A stretch of DNA of 64,000 bases, taken from NCBI GenBank assembly GCA_902490585.1, contig CABUEI010000002.1:62001-126000 (forward strand), given 5' to 3'. How positions within the stretch are numbered: the first letter of the stretch is position 1; each line of letters starts with the position of its first letter. Shown piece after piece: positions 52,859 to 61,091 of the stretch. Origin of the DNA: an uncultured Oscillospiraceae bacterium (GTDB taxonomy: Bacteria > Bacillota > Clostridia > Oscillospirales > Ruminococcaceae). The position numbers and the translations under genes are program-made. The notes beneath the pieces are model-generated. The model was not told the origin of the DNA and made no database searches. It saw only the letters and a program-made list of their open reading frames with translations.

Positions 52859-53062
52859 TTATCTGAAAAGCGTACATTCTCCGCTTTTCCTGTAATACGC
52901 TATGCGTTCCTCTATCACCTCACGGGTGGTGTTGTAATACTCCGCAAGGCAGTCTATGCAGAAAAACTCATCGGCATTGCGTGTGACCAGCTTTCTGTAG
53001 ATCGCTATATCATCGCCGCCAAGCAAAGCGCCGCACTTCTTGCAGGTCTTGTAGTTTGCCAT
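52859..53062 (-). CDS. Small zinc-ribbon protein, translationally coupled to GH27
   Basis: 67 residues from ATG 53062 (TAATG overlap with the GH27 stop). Two CxxC pairs, CKKC near the start and CIDC in the middle (with FFCIDCLAEYY), suggest one zinc-binding ribbon; the rest is helical (TTREVIEERIAYYR). A longer upstream in-frame start exists inside GH27 but lacks support. Last gene of the operon. Function unknown. Confidence 0.7.
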   Translation of the reverse strand: MANYKTCKKCGALLGGDDIAIYRKLVTRNADEFFCIDCLAEYYNTTREVIEERIAYYRKSGECTLFR

Positions 53063-54252
53063 TACAGCTTTACTACCTTTGCAGTATATACCGCACAATC
53101 GTGGGGCTGTAAGGTAGTTACATATCTCTCGGAGAATCTGCCGATATCCTCGTGCGACCAGCAGTCGTGCATTTCAAGTCCTCTGCCTGCCGCAGTGCTG
53201 AGACCTATATCCCAGAACTGTAACGACATCTCCGCAGGAACATCGCTGAAGTTATACATACCTATAGCGTAGTCGCCGTTGGCGAGCGGCTTTACAAGTG
53301 AAAATACGTTTTCGGGGTTGTTCCACTGGCTTATGCGGTAGGGTCCTCTGCACTCAATGTCCTGGTTTATTGCGATAACTTCCTTATTGGTCAGTATCTC
53401 CTTTGTCCTGTCGGTCATATGACGGATATCACAGCCAATCATAAGCGGTGAATTCATCATTGCCCACAGTGAGAAATGCGTCTTGTACTCTGTATCGGTA
53501 CAGCCACCAAGACCCTTGCCTTCCTTGTTGCCGAACTGATCGTCGCTCTCGCCGTTTATGTACTGGTTGTTCGAGCCGCCGTGCATACCGACTACGAGCA
53601 TATCTATATCATTGTGGCAGAAGCAACCGCTGTAGCACTCGTTACCCATCTGTGACAGTGCAAGACGCTTGATCGACTCCCAGTTATCCTGGATATCGCC
53701 TGTCGAGCGGAAAAGATGAGCGCCGCTCTCTCTTATCCACTTGTATATATCGTCATTACCCCAGTTGCAAGCGGAGAACATTATCGGTCTGCCGCAGTTT
53801 CTGAGGGCGGTAGACATACGCTTGTAGAGTATCTCGCCGGGTATATGCACGGGCTTGTAGCAATAGTCATATTTCAGGTAGTCAACGCCCCACTCTGCGA
53901 ACGTTTCTGCGTCCTGAAATTCGTGCTCAAAGCTGCCGGGGTGACCTGCGCAGGTATGCGTGCCGGCACACGAATAGATGCCGAATTTAAGTCCCTTAGA
54001 GTGTACATAATCAGCTACAGGCTTGATGCCGTTCGGAAACTTCCAATGATCAGGCACAAGCTCGCCCTTTTCATTTCTCTGCTTTTCGCTCCAGCAGTCA
54101 TCTATAACAACATATTCATAGCCTGCGTCCTTGAGGCCGTTTTCGATGAATGCGTCAGCCGCCTGCTTTATAAGCTCTTCGTTTATCTCCCAGGTGAACG
54201 TGTTCCAGCTGTTCCAGCCCATAGGGGGCGTCATTCCGAGTAACTTTTCCAT
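53062..54252 (-). CDS. Alpha-galactosidase, GH27 family
   Basis: 396 residues, (beta/alpha)8 barrel plus C-terminal beta domain. N-terminal signature MTPPMGWNSWNTF, VVIDDCW, nucleophile Asp129 in YLKYDYC, acid/base Asp186 in RSTGDIQDNW. No signal peptide, so intracellular; would remove alpha-galactose from imported oligosaccharides. It is the fifth gene of a minus-strand operon otherwise containing DNA-repair and phosphoesterase genes, and lies convergent to the GH5 enzyme gene. Confidence 0.96.
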   Translation of the reverse strand: MEKLLGMTPPMGWNSWNTFTWEINEELIKQAADAFIENGLKDAGYEYVVIDDCWSEKQRNEKGELVPDHWKFPNGIKPVADYVHSKGLKFGIYSCAGTHTCAGHPGSFEHEFQDAETFAEWGVDYLKYDYCYKPVHIPGEILYKRMSTALRNCGRPIMFSACNWGNDDIYKWIRESGAHLFRSTGDIQDNWESIKRLALSQMGNECYSGCFCHNDIDMLVVGMHGGSNNQYINGESDDQFGNKEGKGLGGCTDTEYKTHFSLWAMMNSPLMIGCDIRHMTDRTKEILTNKEVIAINQDIECRGPYRISQWNNPENVFSLVKPLANGDYAIGMYNFSDVPAEMSLQFWDIGLSTAAGRGLEMHDCWSHEDIGRFSERYVTTLQPHDCAVYTAKVVKL

Positions 54253-54272
54253 TTCGCCGTTCCTTTCAGTAA

Positions 54273-54506
54273 TTATTCTTCAAAGCTGTCCTCTTCGTTT
54301 CTTGTGTTCCACAGCTCGACCAGACGCTCCATTTCTTCTTCTGTGAGCGAAATGCCCTTGCCCATTCTGCTGTGGTCGGGTGCCCATGAACGAATGTCAT
54401 ACTTAGGCTCTCTGTCGTTCCAGCTTACCATATTAAGTTCAATGTTGTACTTACCCTCGCTGATAACGCCAAGCTCCTGTGTTATCTCATACTTGAATTC
54501 TGCCAT
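54273..54506 (-). CDS. YdbC/PC4-like small protein
   Basis: 77 residues resembling the YdbC family, which has a PC4-like fold that binds single-stranded DNA or RNA: basic/aromatic strands EFKYEITQELGVISE and NIELNMVSWNDREPKYDIRSW, followed by a helix (LTEEEMERLVELWN). AAAGGAATT before the ATG. Its place next to DNA glycosylase genes fits a nucleic-acid role, but this is inference. Confidence 0.75.
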   Translation of the reverse strand: MAEFKYEITQELGVISEGKYNIELNMVSWNDREPKYDIRSWAPDHSRMGKGISLTEEEMERLVELWNTRNEEDSFEE

Positions 54507-54556
54507 GTCATTAAATTCCTTTCTTATATACGGAGTTTTGTTTATATCAAAGAGGA

Positions 54557-55330
54557 TTATTCCTCTTCTCCTGCGTTTTTATCCTTTTTTGATTTCTTTT
54601 CGGCTTTTTCTTTCTTTACCTTTTCGGGCTTCTGCTTTTTCTGCTTCGGAAGCCTTGTATCGTCTGCGACCTCGACCGCATCAAATATGCAACGGTATCT
54701 TGGCGGTATCAGCTTGTTTATATGCCTTTTGCCGAAATACCACATTTTAAACTTCGCTGTATCAAGCACCTTGTCAAGATATGTATTTATGTGATTACGG
54801 CTGGTTGTGCCGATATCTATGAACTCTATCATCTTTGCAGGCGGCTCATAGCTGATTATAAAATCTGCGGTGTTATCATGCTGAGCAAGGTTAGCCAGTC
54901 CCTCGGCAAGTTCCTCATCGGTAGGCAGCTCTTTCAGCCACTTCTGCTCCTCATCGGGTTCGAGATAGCTGTTGTTCTCCTCGCTCTGACCGCCGCCGAA
55001 CGCAAATACGTTCTTTTGCGCTATCGTGTAATACTGCCCTCTCATAAGCTGACGCAGATTGCCCGATATAAGCCTTGTTTTACCGCCGCACCACTGCTCT
55101 ACGGGATATTCTTCGAGCAGGTCGAAATTTTCGTGTACGCCCTCCGCAAAAAGCACGTTGTACTTCTTTTTGCCGAGCTTTTTAAGCGTTCTCTTTTCTT
55201 TCTTACTGCCGTCCCAAATACAGCCGAAATCACCCGTTATTATCAGCGCATCGCCTCGTCTGAGCTTTTTCAGCACGGGCGACTTAAAGCGTGAAATATC
55301 ACCGTGCAGGTCGCCTGTAACGCATATCAT
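54557..55330 (-). CDS. Metallophosphoesterase
   Basis: 257 residues of the calcineurin-like fold: GDLHGD (7-12), GDFGCIWD, then GVHENFD (where GNHE is usual) and later metal-site segments FAFGGGQS and YEPPAKM. The third motif GVHE replaces GNHE, a mild change. The C-terminal ~45 residues are Lys-rich (KQKKQKPEKVKKEKAEKK) and probably disordered or nucleic-acid binding. Substrate unknown. Confidence 0.85.
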   Translation of the reverse strand: MICVTGDLHGDISRFKSPVLKKLRRGDALIITGDFGCIWDGSKKEKRTLKKLGKKKYNVLFAEGVHENFDLLEEYPVEQWCGGKTRLISGNLRQLMRGQYYTIAQKNVFAFGGGQSEENNSYLEPDEEQKWLKELPTDEELAEGLANLAQHDNTADFIISYEPPAKMIEFIDIGTTSRNHINTYLDKVLDTAKFKMWYFGKRHINKLIPPRYRCIFDAVEVADDTRLPKQKKQKPEKVKKEKAEKKSKKDKNAGEEE

Positions 55331-55369
55331 AAGCTATGTCCTTCTTCCGTTCTCTATTGTCTTTATTGA

Positions 55370-56041
55370 TTAATGTATACTCCAGTCAATCGGTTCTATG
55401 CCGTTGTTTTTCAGAAATTCATTCACCTTGGAGAAATGACGGCAACCGAAAAATCCGTTATACGCCGACAGCGGACTTGGATGTGCCGCCGTGAAAACAG
55501 CGTGCTTCGGGTTGGTTATAAGCGGCATTTTTGACTTTGCGTTACTTCCCCACAGTATGAATGCTGTAGGCACGTCACGCTCGTTTAAAAGCTCGATTAT
55601 TCTGTCGGTGAGTATCTCCCAGCCTTTTCCCCTGTGACTTCCCGCCATACCCTCACGGACGGTAAGCGAAGTGTTAAGCATAAGAACGCCCTGCTTTGCC
55701 CAGTCGGTAAGCTCTCCCACCGACATATCAAAGTCTATGCCAAGGTCGTTATGTATCTCCGTAAAGATGTTTTTCAGCGAGGGCGGCGGCATAACGCCAC
55801 GCTTTACCGAAAAACAAAGCCCGTGTGCCTGTCCCGGACCGTGATAGGGGTCCTGACCTAAAAGCACCGCCTTTACCTTTGAGTACGGCGTATATTTCAG
55901 TGCATTGAAAATGCAGTCCGCAGGCGGATATACCCTGTGATTGTTGTATTCGCTGACAAGGAACTTTCTCAGTTTCTTGTAATATTCGCTTTGGAACTGG
56001 TTTGCAAGCAGTTCGTCCCACTCATTACCTATGTTAACCAT
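55370..56041 (-). CDS. ung: Uracil-DNA glycosylase, family 1
   Basis: Removes uracil from DNA. 223 residues with GQDPYH (62-67, catalytic Asp64), the Pro-rich loop GVMPPPSLKNIF and HPSPLSA (186-192). Eleven bp after the OGG-like gene, so co-transcribed in a base-excision repair pair. Confidence 0.97.
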   Translation of the reverse strand: MVNIGNEWDELLANQFQSEYYKKLRKFLVSEYNNHRVYPPADCIFNALKYTPYSKVKAVLLGQDPYHGPGQAHGLCFSVKRGVMPPPSLKNIFTEIHNDLGIDFDMSVGELTDWAKQGVLMLNTSLTVREGMAGSHRGKGWEILTDRIIELLNERDVPTAFILWGSNAKSKMPLITNPKHAVFTAAHPSPLSAYNGFFGCRHFSKVNEFLKNNGIEPIDWSIH

Positions 56042-56052
56042 TTTTATCTCCG

Positions 56053-56847
56053 TCAGATTTCATGTGTTCTCGCATAGTCGAACAAGAACTGCTGTGCTAT
56101 GCCCTCGTTGCCCTTTATACATTCGGGCAGTCCGTCGGGGTATAATTTCTGCTCGATACGCTTTATCCATACATCTCTCGGGAAAGCGTCCGTCTTATGA
56201 TAGCCGAAAAGCAACACACAGTCTGCGACCTTATTTCCGACACCCTTTATCTTTTTCAGCTCTTCCCTTGCCGTATCGGTATCCATTGTCCTTATGCCGT
56301 CAAGGCAAACCTCGCCGCTACTCAATTTTTCTACTGCGTCAACTATGTATTTTGCCCTGAATCCTGCTCTCAGCGGTGCTAAGTCCTCAGCGGTAACACC
56401 GACAAGATCTTCAAGCGTCGGGAAGATATAACCTCTGTCAGTCTTTTCGCCGAAACTCTCGCACAATCTGTCTATAATTCCCGTGATACGCTTGATATTG
56501 TTGTTCTGAGATATTATAAAGCTGATAAGCGTTTCAAACGGCTCCTGCCTGAGTACTCTTATGCCCGGGTTTTCCGTGCACGCAAGACGCATATACTCGT
56601 CTTCGGAAAACTGCTTTATAAGTGCGTCATAATCTGTACCGAGGTCAAAGTACGACTCCCAGTAAGAAATATCATTTTTTTCTATGTTGTAAATGGTGTA
56701 AGTGCCGTCACCGTTGTCGGATATATCGGCATATCTTCCGCCGGCTATAGCGCAGAATCTGCCGTCCTGTTCTCTCCAGCGGAACGCCTGTCCGCAGAAA
56801 AGCGTGCGCCTTATATCAAATCCTTTGCAAGTGAAAGTGTAATCCAT
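56053..56847 (-). CDS. 8-oxoguanine DNA glycosylase (OGG1-like, HhH-GPD)
   Basis: 264 residues, bifunctional glycosylase/lyase type. N-terminal beta domain (1-100; LFCGQAFRW as in OGG1), helical domain and HhH-GPD: KGVGNKVADCVLLFG with catalytic Lys206, and PRDVW with Asp225, matching the Lys/Asp pair of OGG1. Excises 8-oxoguanine. First gene of the six-gene minus operon. Confidence 0.95.
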   Translation of the reverse strand: MDYTFTCKGFDIRRTLFCGQAFRWREQDGRFCAIAGGRYADISDNGDGTYTIYNIEKNDISYWESYFDLGTDYDALIKQFSEDEYMRLACTENPGIRVLRQEPFETLISFIISQNNNIKRITGIIDRLCESFGEKTDRGYIFPTLEDLVGVTAEDLAPLRAGFRAKYIVDAVEKLSSGEVCLDGIRTMDTDTAREELKKIKGVGNKVADCVLLFGYHKTDAFPRDVWIKRIEQKLYPDGLPECIKGNEGIAQQFLFDYARTHEI

Positions 56848-56900
56848 GTTATCATCTGCCGTTATCTGTTTTTATGTGCGGAAAAATTTTTGATTTGGTC

Positions 56901-56929
56901 TTGATTATTTCCGTTATATATAATACAAT
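56901..56929 (+). promoter_or_regulatory. Promoter of the DUF6062 gene
   Basis: TTGATT (56901-56906), 17-bp spacer, TACAAT (56924-56929), about 139 bp before the GTG start. Confidence 0.55.
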
Positions 56930-57019
56930 ATTAACAGGGAAATTACAAGACCGACATGAAAAAATTTTTCATGCCAAAACGTCATCTCCCTATAAACCGA
57001 CAAAGCATATTTCTGTTAA

Positions 57020-57035
57020 TGCGGAACGTTCCGCA
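57020..57035 (+). promoter_or_regulatory. Perfect 16-bp palindrome in the DUF6062 leader
   Basis: TGCGGAAC/GTTCCGCA, a fully symmetric 16-mer between promoter and ribosome-binding site. Could bind a dimeric regulator. Not the CGAAC-n4-GTTCG LexA box. Confidence 0.5.
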
Positions 57036-57067
57036 GATATAAAATTTTCTGAAAGGAAACGAAAAAA

Positions 57068-57772
57068 GTGAGAGAAAGCATACTTACAATACCGGTAAAC
57101 GAAGTGTTTGAACCCCGTGAGGGTTGCCCTATCTGCCGCATGAGAGATACGGTCGAGGAGCATATCTGCGAATATATAATGGGTGCCGCCATGATGGAGC
57201 CCGATGTAAGACAGGACACCAACAGGCTCGGTTTCTGCTTTACGCATTATCAGCAGCTGATGATGCAGAATAACCGCTTATCGCTCGGACTGATGCTCAA
57301 CAGTCATCTTGAGGTGCTCAGAGGCAATATTTTCGAGAAGAAGGGTTTATTTGCGCCCAAAGACGCAAAAGCTAAAAAGGCAGGCGCTGTAGGCGATACC
57401 TGCTTTGTCTGCTCAAAGGTTCAGTGGGGCGTTGACCACATGCTTGAAACGGTATTCACAATGTTTGCAAAGGACGGCAAGTTCAAGAATCTGTTCAAGT
57501 CGCAGGAATGTTTCTGTATGCCGCATTACCACTATCTTGTTCAGCTGAGCGAAACAAAAATGGCAAAGAACGACAGAGCCGAATTTGTAAAAGTCATGGA
57601 TACGATAATGCAGGAATACATAACCAAGCTCAACAGCGATGTCAACGACTTCTGCAACAGCTTTGACTACCGTAATGCCGGTAAGCTCCACAGCGAAGAA
57701 ATGGAACACGTCCGCACGTCTATCGAAAGGAGCGTTTCGTTCCTTACAGGCAGAAAGCCGAACTCGAAATAA
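57068..57772 (+). CDS. DUF6062 family protein with duplicated CxxC...CxxH motifs
   Basis: 234 residues, GTG start after GAAAGGAAACG. Two similar halves each contain a CxxC and a downstream CxxH: GCPICRMRDTVEEH with FCFTHYQQL, and TCFVCSKVQWGVDH with CFCMPHYHYL. Each could hold a zinc. Otherwise helical and without membrane segments. Family function unknown. It stands alone with its own promoter. Confidence 0.8.
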   Translation: MRESILTIPVNEVFEPREGCPICRMRDTVEEHICEYIMGAAMMEPDVRQDTNRLGFCFTHYQQLMMQNNRLSLGLMLNSHLEVLRGNIFEKKGLFAPKDAKAKKAGAVGDTCFVCSKVQWGVDHMLETVFTMFAKDGKFKNLFKSQECFCMPHYHYLVQLSETKMAKNDRAEFVKVMDTIMQEYITKLNSDVNDFCNSFDYRNAGKLHSEEMEHVRTSIERSVSFLTGRKPNSK

Positions 57773-57852
57773 CAGGGTCGGAGTTAATTTTTGTTAATAT
57801 TTAATCCGGCTTCAAGGTTAAATCATATAACCCGAAAATCCGTCAAAACCGC

Positions 57853-57881
57853 TTGAAATTTTGAGATATAAGTTGTATAAT
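57853..57881 (+). promoter_or_regulatory. Promoter upstream of the atp gene cluster
   Basis: TTGAAA (57853-57858), 17-bp spacer, TATAAT (57876-57881), 31 bp before the ATG of the anchored protein that precedes atpZ. Confidence 0.75.
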
Positions 57882-57911
57882 GAAGTATAAACCACTTTTA
57901 CGGAGGTGTCC

Positions 57912-58601
57912 ATGAGTAAGAAAAACACAGCGGCTACAATCGCCACAATCGTTGTAGCTGTGCTTGCAATTGCAACTACTTTATTCCTGCTGTACCAGAC
58001 ATCACAACAGCAGATACAGGATAATCAGTATAATTACGTTCCCTCTGACGAGGTAAACGAAGAAATGAATATGAATGCGGTAACTCTTATCAAGAACAAC
58101 TGCGAGGTATTCAGAATTTATCTTCAGTACGGACTTCCCCACCAGGCAGAACCGTACAACAATGTTCCCGAGGATGGGTATTATACCGTAAAGAGCGACA
58201 GTTACAAAACCTTTTCCGATATTGAGAACCTCGTAAATTCAACATTTGTTGAAAAAGAGGCAAAGCGTATCCTCACCAACATAAACGGTGACAATGTTGC
58301 CGTATATGCCGAGGAAACCGACGATGACGGCAACAAGGGTATCGGACTTGACGTAAGCATGGTTGACGAGAACGGCAGATTCAAGGCTATGGATTATGAC
58401 TACACATGGTCTAATGCAAAGTTCACACTTCACCCTAAGTCAAATACCGAGTGTGACATAATCGTTGAGCTGAACCCTGCGGAAGAAACATCATCCGCCG
58501 ATAACACATCGTCAGGTTCGGACAGCAGTAACACAAAGAAAGTAACCGCCAATATGCTCAAAGTAAACGGCGAGTGGCGTCTTCAAAAGCTGGCATACTG
58601 A
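57912..58601 (+). CDS. Membrane-anchored extracytoplasmic protein preceding the atp operon
   Basis: 229 residues from ATG 57912 (CGGAGG just upstream). One N-terminal transmembrane segment (~8-29), then an extracytoplasmic domain: MNAVTLIKNNCEVF, GYYTVKSDSYKTFSDIENLVNSTFV, a Ser/Asn/Thr-rich insert near 200 and a C-terminal beta strand VNGEWRLQKLAY. The pattern recalls DUF5105/IseA-like extracellular domains but no firm match is claimed. Its stop is two bases before the atpZ start, implying translational linkage. Confidence 0.75.
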   Translation: MSKKNTAATIATIVVAVLAIATTLFLLYQTSQQQIQDNQYNYVPSDEVNEEMNMNAVTLIKNNCEVFRIYLQYGLPHQAEPYNNVPEDGYYTVKSDSYKTFSDIENLVNSTFVEKEAKRILTNINGDNVAVYAEETDDDGNKGIGLDVSMVDENGRFKAMDYDYTWSNAKFTLHPKSNTECDIIVELNPAEETSSADNTSSGSDSSNTKKVTANMLKVNGEWRLQKLAY

Positions 58602-58603
58602 TA

Positions 58604-58915
58604 ATGAACAGTAAAAAAGACAATCCACTTAAAGTCTATGCTGTCGTAAGTCAGATAGGCTTTCTGGTAATCACTCCCCTGCTGATATTTATCTGGGGCG
58701 GCAGTGTACTGGTGGACAAGCTTTCACTTCCGTCATGGGTGATGATCCTGCTTGTATTTGCAGGTATAATCACAATGATTTCGGGAGTGGGGACTTATCT
58801 TAAAAATCTGATAAAAATGTACGGCGGAAAGGACGACAAGAAAACCTATAAATATCTTTCCGACCGCCGTGACAACGACTATTACGATGATAACCGCCGT
58901 GACAGGAAACTTTAA
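58604..58915 (+). CDS. atpZ: AtpZ/AtpI-like F0F1 ATP synthase assembly protein
   Basis: 103 residues from ATG 58604 (TGATAATG junction with the preceding gene). Two hydrophobic helices (~14-36, ~46-66) and a charged C-terminal tail (DDKKTYKYLSDRRDNDYYD). Size, place and hydrophobicity match AtpZ (AtpR/AtpQ-like) membrane assembly subunits found ahead of atpI-atpB in Firmicutes. Confidence 0.8.
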   Translation: MNSKKDNPLKVYAVVSQIGFLVITPLLIFIWGGSVLVDKLSLPSWVMILLVFAGIITMISGVGTYLKNLIKMYGGKDDKKTYKYLSDRRDNDYYDDNRRDRKL

Positions 58916-58921
58916 ACAGAC

Positions 58922-59323
58922 ATGAAAAAGAAAATTACCGAAACAACCTCATTCAAGGAATTTATGGTGCTGTTACCGTACTATATCGGTGCGCTTGTTT
59001 TGCTTGGGATCGTGAGCGTTATCCTGATGATTTCGGGGGTTGGCAACTATACACTGCTTACGGGTGCGGCAGTCGGTACAGCAGTTTCCGCCCTTAATTT
59101 TGCACTTATGGCAATGAGTGCGGAAAAGGCAATAACCATGACGGAGAAATCCGCAAAGCTTGCCATGAACGGCAGTTACGGTGCAAGATATATCGGTACA
59201 TTTATAATTCTCGGTGCGCTGATGTTCTTCAAGATTATCAACCCCGTTACAGCGATACTTCCGCTGTTTGTACCGAAAATAGCATATACAGTGACGGCTT
59301 TCAAGGAAAAGAGCGATTTTTGA
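58922..59323 (+). CDS. atpI: ATP synthase subunit I
   Basis: 133 residues, four transmembrane helices (~14-36, ~43-67, ~88-102, ~106-124). Subunit I helps assemble the c ring, including in Na+-type enzymes. ATG 7 bp after atpZ. Confidence 0.82.
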   Translation: MKKKITETTSFKEFMVLLPYYIGALVLLGIVSVILMISGVGNYTLLTGAAVGTAVSALNFALMAMSAEKAITMTEKSAKLAMNGSYGARYIGTFIILGALMFFKIINPVTAILPLFVPKIAYTVTAFKEKSDF

Positions 59324-59392
59324 TTTTACATCAACTGTAAAATCCAACTGTTGACTTAACATTTAATTTATAAAATTATGTAAAATGTTCAC

Positions 59393-59410
59393 TATGGGAA
59401 CAGTCCCATA
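59393..59410 (+). promoter_or_regulatory. Hairpin before atpB
   Basis: TATGGGA-ACAG-TCCCATA followed by AAAAATAAG and the atpB ribosome-binding site GGGAGGAG. A TTGACT box at 59351 suggests a weak internal promoter, but the -10 box is unclear. The hairpin could tune atpB translation or termination. Confidence 0.4.
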
Positions 59411-59434
59411 AAAATAAGGGAGGAGCATTAGAAA

Positions 59435-60163
59435 ATGACAGACCTTATAAAACCTATGGCGGAATTCTCCGTCGAAGGACCGCTTAAATCAATCAGCTTT
59501 GATATAGGCAGTTACAACGTTGTAATCAGCGAGAGTATCGTTGTACAGTGGATAGTAATGCTGGTACTGGGCATTGTGTTCTTCATACTCGGCAGAAACC
59601 TCAAGGTGAGATCGACCTCACGCAGACAGATGGCGGCTGAGTATCTTGTAAACTTCTTCAACAATATGGTGCGTGACACCATGGGCGAAAAATACAGAAA
59701 ATATACCCCCTATATAGGCGGACTTTTCTGCTTCTCGATTCTTTCGAGCCTTATGGGTCTTTTCGGCTTCAGATGTCCGACCTCTGACCTTTCCGTAATA
59801 GCCGCATGGGGCATCACGACATTCGTTCTGACGCTCAGGAACAAGCTGAAAACAGGCGGTATCAAGGGCTATCTCAAGGGCTTCATCGAGCCTATGCCTT
59901 TTATGCTCCCGTTTAATATAATCGGTGATATAGCAAACCCCGTTTCACAGACACTGCGTCACTTTGCAAATATCCTCGCAGGCTCTGTAATCGGTGGACT
60001 TATCTATTTTGCTTTAGGACAGGTTGCAAACGGTCTTGCATCTATCGGTATACCGGCTATATGCTCGCTGTACTTTGACTTGTTCTCGGCATTCATTCAG
60101 GCTTACATCTTCTGCACACTGACAATGGCTTACGTTTCAATGGCAGAATGCGGAGATGACTAA
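59435..60163 (+). CDS. atpB: ATP synthase subunit a
   Basis: 242-residue F0 stator subunit with five or six helices. The key Arg lies in the segment NPVSQTLRHFANILAGSVIGG (split: SQTLRHFANILAG). GFIEPMPFMLPFNIIGDIAN matches the family. Forms the ion half-channels next to the c ring. Confidence 0.96.
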   Translation: MTDLIKPMAEFSVEGPLKSISFDIGSYNVVISESIVVQWIVMLVLGIVFFILGRNLKVRSTSRRQMAAEYLVNFFNNMVRDTMGEKYRKYTPYIGGLFCFSILSSLMGLFGFRCPTSDLSVIAAWGITTFVLTLRNKLKTGGIKGYLKGFIEPMPFMLPFNIIGDIANPVSQTLRHFANILAGSVIGGLIYFALGQVANGLASIGIPAICSLYFDLFSAFIQAYIFCTLTMAYVSMAECGDD

Positions 60164-60209
60164 ACAGTTTACCCCCACAGGAAACTGTGGTGTAATAAAA
60201 AACAATAAT

Positions 60210-60223
60210 CTACCTACAGGTAG
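60210..60223 (+). promoter_or_regulatory. Hairpin before atpE
   Basis: CTACC-TACA-GGTAG, with a second inverted repeat ACAGTTT...AAACTGT (60164-60188) just before. These lie between atpB and atpE, where extra translation control of the abundant c subunit is usual. Confidence 0.4.
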
Positions 60224-60246
60224 AATAAATGACGGAGGACTTTGAT

Positions 60247-60510
60247 ATGGAAAACTTATCACAGGCTATCGTACTGGGCGCATCTGCAATAGGTGCAGGT
60301 CTTGCTATGATCGCAGGTCTTGGCCCCGGTATCGGTGAAGGCTTCTGCGGCGGTAAGGCTGTTGAGGCAATCGGCAGACAGCCCGAGGCTTCGGGCGCAA
60401 TCACGAGAACAATGATCATCGGTGACGCTCTTGCAGAAACCACAGGTCTTTACTCACTCGTTATCGCTCTGCTGCTGATGTTCGCAAACCCCTTCATCAG
60501 CCAGCTTTAA
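60247..60510 (+). CDS. atpE: ATP synthase subunit c
   Basis: 87 residues from ATG 60247 behind GGAGGAC (an upstream ATG at 60229 is before the RBS and unlikely). Two helices joined by RQPEASG. Ion-site residues: Glu31 in GIGEG, Glu64 and Thr65 in ALAETTG. Two carboxylates correspond to the two-glutamate Na+ type described for Fusobacterium nucleatum, rather than the Gln of Ilyobacter. Forms the rotor ring. Confidence 0.95.
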   Translation: MENLSQAIVLGASAIGAGLAMIAGLGPGIGEGFCGGKAVEAIGRQPEASGAITRTMIIGDALAETTGLYSLVIALLLMFANPFISQL

Positions 60511-60547
60511 TCTCTGGCAGACTACAACACGAAAGGATTGAAGTGAA

Positions 60548-61090
60548 ATGACGGATATGCTGAGAATAGCCGAGGAAGCCGCCGAGCAGGCAAAGTTTTC
60601 TCTGGTCAGCATAGATCTTAACACTATAGTCTTCACTCTGATCAACACGCTCATCATCGTTCTGCTTTATTTCTTCTTTCTGCACAAGCCCGTCTGCAAG
60701 ATTCTTGACGAACGTGCAAAGACAGTAAACAAGGATATGGACGACGCACAGAAGGCGAAGGAAGAAGCCGCCGCAGTAAAGGCAGACTACGAGCATCGCC
60801 TTGAAACCTCAAAGGAAGAGGCAGCCCGCATTGTAGCCGACGCTACAAAGAAGGCGCAGGCAAGAGAGGACGAAATCATCTCTGCCGCTAATGAAGAAGC
60901 CGCTTCTATGAAACAGCGTGCGGAAGAATCTATCGAGCGTGAAAAGAAGCGTGCGGTAAACGAGATAAAGGAAGAAATTTCCGATATGGTAGTTATGGCG
61001 GCTTCAAAGGTTGCCGAGAAGGAGATAAACGCACAGGACAACGAGAAGATCATCGACTCGGTTCTGTCGCAGATAGGAAAGGAGAACTGA
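60548..61090 (+). CDS. atpF: ATP synthase subunit b
   Basis: 180 residues: one N-terminal helix in the membrane (~25-48) and a long charged coiled coil (KEEAARIVADATKKAQAR) forming the peripheral stalk. ATG after GAAAGGATTGAAGTGAA. Confidence 0.94.
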   Translation: MTDMLRIAEEAAEQAKFSLVSIDLNTIVFTLINTLIIVLLYFFFLHKPVCKILDERAKTVNKDMDDAQKAKEEAAAVKADYEHRLETSKEEAARIVADATKKAQAREDEIISAANEEAASMKQRAEESIEREKKRAVNEIKEEISDMVVMAASKVAEKEINAQDNEKIIDSVLSQIGKEN

Positions 61091-61091
61091 A

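Noticed and set aside
57020..57035. LexA site at the palindrome before DUF6062
   Set aside because: Half-sites GGAAC/GTTCC without the 4-bp spacer do not match the known box, and the gene is not a known SOS gene.
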